Source: Ramlibacter sp.
Lineage (GTDB): Bacteria; Pseudomonadota; Gammaproteobacteria; Burkholderiales; Burkholderiaceae_C
Direction: 5' to 3'
DNA: 5,694 nucleotides
Assembly: GCA_023701085.1 (NCBI GenBank)
Contig: JAMPXR010000184.1
Span: 1 to 5,694 of the forward strand
In this document: one piece after another, positions 3,948-5,694 of the stretch
How the letters are laid out: every line of letters starts with the position of its first letter
How positions within the stretch are numbered: the stretch's first letter is position 1
Notes under the pieces: generated by a model
What the model was told of the DNA's origin: nothing
The model's input: only the letters and a program-made list of their open reading frames with translations
The model's database searches: none
Program-made: the position numbers and the translations under genes

Positions 3948-4970
3948 TCATTGGGTGCGCGTGACCTTGTCCAGATGGCGCGGGCGGTCGGGGTCCAGCC
4001 CGCGCGAGCGCGCCAGCGCCTCCACCATCGGGTAGAAGCTCTGGAGCATCGAAATCGGATCGAGTTCGACCGCGCCGGCTTCGGCGATCGGCAAGCTGGC
4101 GCGCGGCGTGCCCGCCGGGGCGGCCAGCAACACGCGCGCGCCGCGCGAGCGCATCGTGTCGGCCAGCGCCAAGAGCCCCGGCTGCGCGGGCCCGCGTGGC
4201 GCGAACACCAGCAGCGGATAGCCTTCGCCGACCAGCGCCATGGGCCCGTGCTGCACTTCCGCGCCGGAAAACGCCTCGGCCTGAATGGCGCAGGTTTCCT
4301 TGAACTTGAGCGCCGCTTCCAGCGCGACGGGCAGGCCCAGGCCGCGGCCGATCACCAGCAGCCGGTCGGCACCCTGCAAGGCCTCGACGCCGGCGGACCA
4401 GTCCGCGCCGGCCGCGCGTGACAACACCCCCGGCAGGGCGGACAAGGCCGTCTGCAAGGCCGCGTCCTCCAGCCAGGCCGCCAGCAGGCGGGCGCCGGCG
4501 CTCATTTGCGCGATCACGCTTTTGGTGGCCGCCACGCTGGTCTCGGCGCCCGCGCGCAAAGGCAAGACCCATTGCGCGGCACGCGCCAGCGGCGAGGCGG
4601 TGTCGTTGACGAACGCCGCCGTCATCGCCCCGCCGCCCCGGAAATAGCGCGTCGGCTCGACCAGGTCGGGGCTCTGGCCGGACTGCGAAAAAGCGAAGGC
4701 GGCCAGCCCCTGGCAGGCGATCTTCGACTGGTACAGCGTGACCAGCGACATGGGCAGCGAGGTCACCAGCCGGCCGGTGCGCGCCATGATGAGGTAAGCC
4801 GCGTAGTGCGCCGCGTGGTCCGAGCTGCCGCGCGCCACCGTGAGCAGCGAGCCGGGCGGCTGCGCGCGCAGCCGGGCCGCCAGGTCGCGGTAGGCCCCGC
4901 CGTCCTGCGCCAGCTGCTGCGCCACGGCGGCGGCGGCCTCGCGCGCTTCAACCCGCATGCGCGAGCTCAA
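3948..4970 (-). CDS. nagB-II: SIS-domain glucosamine-6-phosphate deaminase-like protein (NagB-II type)
   Basis: The 340-residue product matches the isomerase half of GlmS and lacks the N-terminal glutaminase domain. Such proteins act as GlcN-6-P deaminases (to fructose-6-P and ammonia) in bacteria without classical NagB. Two SIS domains are visible: RGSSDHAA (47-54) and SQSGQS (95-100) with ETSVAATKS (143-151) in the first; GRGLGLPVALEAALKFKE (208-225) and AEVQHGP (237-243) in the second. E225, H241 and K335 align with E. coli GlmS catalytic E488, H504 and K603, so activity is likely. The tail PRHLDKVTRT parallels the GlmS PRNLAKSVT end. The start is TTG 4970, supported by AAGGAG 6 bases upstream; ATG 4958 is too far from it. 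The first 23 bases overlap nagA, suggesting translational coupling. A galactosamine-6-P deaminase (AgaS) role is the main alternative, but NagA and MurQ nearby favour glucosamine-6-P. Confidence 0.85.
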   Translation of the reverse strand: MSSRMRVEAREAAAAVAQQLAQDGGAYRDLAARLRAQPPGSLLTVARGSSDHAAHYAAYLIMARTGRLVTSLPMSLVTLYQSKIACQGLAAFAFSQSGQSPDLVEPTRYFRGGGAMTAAFVNDTASPLARAAQWVLPLRAGAETSVAATKSVIAQMSAGARLLAAWLEDAALQTALSALPGVLSRAAGADWSAGVEALQGADRLLVIGRGLGLPVALEAALKFKETCAIQAEAFSGAEVQHGPMALVGEGYPLLVFAPRGPAQPGLLALADTMRSRGARVLLAAPAGTPRASLPIAEAGAVELDPISMLQSFYPMVEALARSRGLDPDRPRHLDKVTRTQ

Positions 4971-5694
4971 TCGAGACTCCTTCGACGATCACGTCCGTCA
5001 GTCGCAGGTCGCGGTCCAGCACCACCGCGTCGGCCCAGGCGCCGGGCGCCAGGCGGCCCCGGTCGGGCAGGCCCAGGTAGTCGGCGGCGTGGGTGGCAAG
5101 GCGCATGGAAGCTTCGGCCAGCGACAAGCCGAGCGCATCGACCAGGTTGCGCAGGGCCTGGTCCATCGTCAGGGTCGAGCCCGCCAGCGTGCCGTCGGCC
5201 AGCCGCACGCCGCCCAGACATTTGGTGACGGTCTGGCGGCCCAGGCGGTATTCGCCGTCGGGCATGCCGGCGGCCGAGGTCGAGTCGGTCACGCAGTACA
5301 GGCAGGGAATCGAGCGCAGCGCCACGCGCAGCGCGCCGGCATGCACATGCAGCAGGTCCGGAATGATCTCGGCGTAGCGGGCATGCGCCAGCGCGGCACC
5401 CACCATGCCGGGTTCGCGGTGCTGCAGGGGCGTCATCGCATTGAACAGATGGGTGAATCCGCGCGCGCCCTGCGCCAGCGCCTGCAGCGCGTCCTCGTAG
5501 CTGCCCAGGCTGTGGCCCAATTGAACGAGGTAGCCGGCGGCGCCCAGCGCCTTGATCTGCTCCAGGTTGCCGGGCATTTCCGGCGCCAGCGTGATCAGCC
5601 GGATCGGCGCGATCGCGTGCAGCCGCGCCAGCTCCTGCAGCGACACCGGGCGCGCGAAGTCGGGCTGCGCCCCCAGCCTGCCGGGGTTGATATA
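4948..5694 (-). CDS. nagA: N-acetylglucosamine-6-phosphate deacetylase, 5' end outside the window
   Basis: NagA is a cytoplasmic amidohydrolase-fold enzyme that converts GlcNAc-6-P to GlcN-6-P and acetate. The last 248 residues of an enzyme usually near 380 are visible; the frame is open to the window edge, beginning YINPGRLGAQPDF, and the GTG at 5646 is internal. Motifs in visible numbering: LAPE (metal ligand E39), GHS (H61), FTHLFNAM (H82), REPG, DLLHVH (H116), VTDSTSAAG (catalytic D137) and LAGSTLTM. These correspond to E. coli NagA E131, H195, H216, H251 and D273. The usual DGLHV is DLLHV here, a Gly-to-Leu change beside the substrate His. The C-terminal beta segment PGAWADAVVLD is intact. 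It overlaps the start of the downstream SIS deaminase gene by 23 bases, so the two enzymes acting in sequence are co-translated. Its promoter and any regulator lie to the right, outside the window. Confidence 0.93.
   Translation of the reverse strand, partial: YINPGRLGAQPDFARPVSLQELARLHAIAPIRLITLAPEMPGNLEQIKALGAAGYLVQLGHSLGSYEDALQALAQGARGFTHLFNAMTPLQHREPGMVGAALAHARYAEIIPDLLHVHAGALRVALRSIPCLYCVTDSTSAAGMPDGEYRLGRQTVTKCLGGVRLADGTLAGSTLTMDQALRNLVDALGLSLAEASMRLATHAADYLGLPDRGRLAPGAWADAVVLDRDLRLTDVIVEGVSIELAHAG
4977..4983 (-). promoter_or_regulatory. Shine-Dalgarno site inside nagA deciding a TTG start
   Basis: On the minus strand GAAGGAG ends 6 bases before TTG 4970 and 18 bases before ATG 4958. 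The ideal spacing for TTG makes this rare start codon the better choice. The site is coding sequence of nagA. Confidence 0.6.

Noticed and set aside
3000..4421. Long plus-strand open frame of about 470 codons, antisense to the secreted protein and SIS deaminase genes
   Set aside because: It opposes two genes with clear domain motifs. Its product is an Arg/Gly/His/Ala-rich sequence with no domain, typical of shadow frames in GC-rich DNA, and it overlaps the 71-residue gene in another frame.

Overview
The window is GC-rich chromosomal DNA with very strong G/C preference at third codon positions. The arginase, MurQ, NagA and SIS-deaminase proteins and the gene style fit a betaproteobacterium of the order Burkholderiales, most likely Alcaligenaceae (Bordetella/Achromobacter-like). 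This placement is inferred from protein style and base composition, not from a search. No tRNA, rRNA, CRISPR array, insertion sequence or phage gene is visible.

Layout, left to right. Bases 1-91 hold a GC hairpin and a clear Shine-Dalgarno (SD) site. At 92-415 (+) is a small, extremely acidic, probably disordered protein. It converges on a complete arginase gene (rocF, 467-1375, -) with all metal ligands present. A divergent intergenic stretch rich in inverted repeats (1376-1696) separates rocF from murQ (+), the MurNAc-6-phosphate etherase. The conserved murQ core starts at GTG 1838 and ends at 2734; an in-frame, coding-like extension could start at ATG 1697. Next is a 71-residue helical protein of unknown function (2873-3088, +), possibly read from a leaderless mRNA. 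It converges on a secreted two-domain protein with OB-fold character (3141-3851, -). Further right on the minus strand are a SIS-domain sugar-phosphate deaminase/isomerase (3948-4970) and the C-terminal two thirds of nagA (4948 to the window edge). These two overlap by 23 bases.

How the genes fit together. MurQ splits MurNAc-6-P into GlcNAc-6-P and D-lactate. NagA deacetylates GlcNAc-6-P to GlcN-6-P. The SIS protein resembles the isomerase half of GlmS without the glutaminase domain, as in NagB-II enzymes, and is expected to turn GlcN-6-P into fructose-6-P and ammonia. The window therefore encodes a nearly complete peptidoglycan amino-sugar salvage route in two opposed transcription units. 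Arginase also yields a nitrogen product, urea, but nothing in the sequence links it to the amino-sugar genes.

I do not see a clear new biological system. The points most worth checking are the two possible murQ starts, the rocF leader (an 8-bp inverted repeat, a 3-codon ATGA-overlapping mini-ORF and no SD), the possible leaderless small gene, and operator-like repeats between rocF and murQ.
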